Below are positions 63,825 through 64,000 of a stretch of DNA of 64,000 nucleotides, piece after piece; the stretch's first letter is position 1, and each line of letters starts with the position of its first letter. The stretch is from the NCBI GenBank assembly GCA_900314635.1, contig OMVY01000001.1, forward strand, positions 82,198-146,197, read 5' to 3'. This DNA is from an uncultured Methanobrevibacter sp. Lineage in GTDB: Archaea; Methanobacteriota; Methanobacteria; Methanobacteriales; Methanobacteriaceae. The notes beneath the pieces are model-generated. The model saw nothing but the letters and a program-made list of their open reading frames with translations. It did no database searches and was not told where the DNA came from. Position numbers and translations under genes: made by a program.

Positions 63825-64000
63825 TTTATCCGGAATTTAATATAATATCTTAAATCTTATGCCTTAAGTCATTTTGTGATTGTTCACTACGAAAAATTTG
63901 GTTTATAGTATATTACCAAACTTTTGTTATAAATGTTTCTAGCCATAAGTCGCATAATTTATTATTTAAAAGACATTCATAGAATGTTTTTTCGGTTAAT

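Noticed and set aside
1..64000. Insertion sequences, prophage or integrase genes
   Set aside because: No transposase, integrase or phage structural motifs were seen in any large ORF.

Overview
The window is AT-rich archaeal DNA, most likely from a Methanobrevibacter-type methanogen (Methanobacteriales). The evidence is heterodisulfide reductase HdrA, an MJ0208-type archaeoflavoprotein, a divergent fprA/msvR-like pair (F420H2 oxidase and methanogen V4R regulator), an F420_ligase-domain protein, adhesin-like surface proteins with lysine-rich C-termini, archaeal TATA/BRE promoters, GGTGA/GGAGG ribosome sites and hairpin-plus-T-run terminators. I see no insertion sequence, prophage, rRNA or CRISPR array.

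Layout. 0-5 kb: energy and C1 metabolism (hdrA, glyA, archaeoflavoprotein). 5.2-7.3 kb: an M14-like zinc hydrolase with a DUF192 gene, then a VapBC-type toxin-antitoxin pair. 7.5-16.1 kb: housekeeping genes ileS, purL, moeA and a site-2 protease. 16.4-18.9 kb: oxygen defence (fprA) divergent from its probable regulator msvR. 19-24.9 kb: XPD/DinG helicase with a YgjP-like peptidase, tRNA-Arg(TCG), a small winged-helix regulator, a membrane acyltransferase and hisF. 25-30 kb: an adhesin-like protein followed by a membrane glycosyltransferase. 30.3-32.4 kb: OGG-type glycosylase and Old Yellow Enzyme. 32.6-33.4 kb: three possible very small ORFs. 33.5-38.8 kb: YhgE/Pip-like protein, a beta-helix adhesin translationally coupled to a 61-aa membrane protein, and a CstA-family transporter. 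39-43 kb: a tandem pair of 3-TM half-transporter-like genes, pseudogene relics, a BASS symporter, a frameshifted TMEM175-like gene and a flavoprotein. 43.6-48.1 kb: 3-hydroxyacyl-CoA dehydrogenase, TetR, MarR, VOC and MFS genes, which look like a stress/xenobiotic module. 48.3-56.8 kb: cyclophilin, Fe-S aldo/keto reductase, an AGCS symporter interrupted by TGA, an F420_ligase-domain protein, argD, two Nudix hydrolases and a ferredoxin-nitroreductase. 57.4-63.8 kb: a decayed DUF3100 membrane gene, lysA-dapF, an alpha/beta hydrolase, a QueG-like Fe-S protein and a SAP/DUF6434 protein.

Two themes stand out. First, tandem duplications of 26-57 bp recur between genes and often copy a gene's 3' end and terminator (purL, the half-transporter gene, regions after both adhesins). 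Second, membrane transporters are decaying between 39.7 and 58.8 kb: a TMEM175-like gene, an AGCS symporter and a DUF3100 gene carry frameshifts or stops, and aldo/keto reductase and hydrolase fragments lie nearby. The best regulatory candidates are paired 16-bp operators over the marR promoter, a terminator-like hairpin with competing pairings in the argD leader, and possible MsvR boxes between fprA and msvR. The most unusual protein system is the pair of adjacent paralogous 3-TM genes, which resembles a split LysE/TerC-type transporter.
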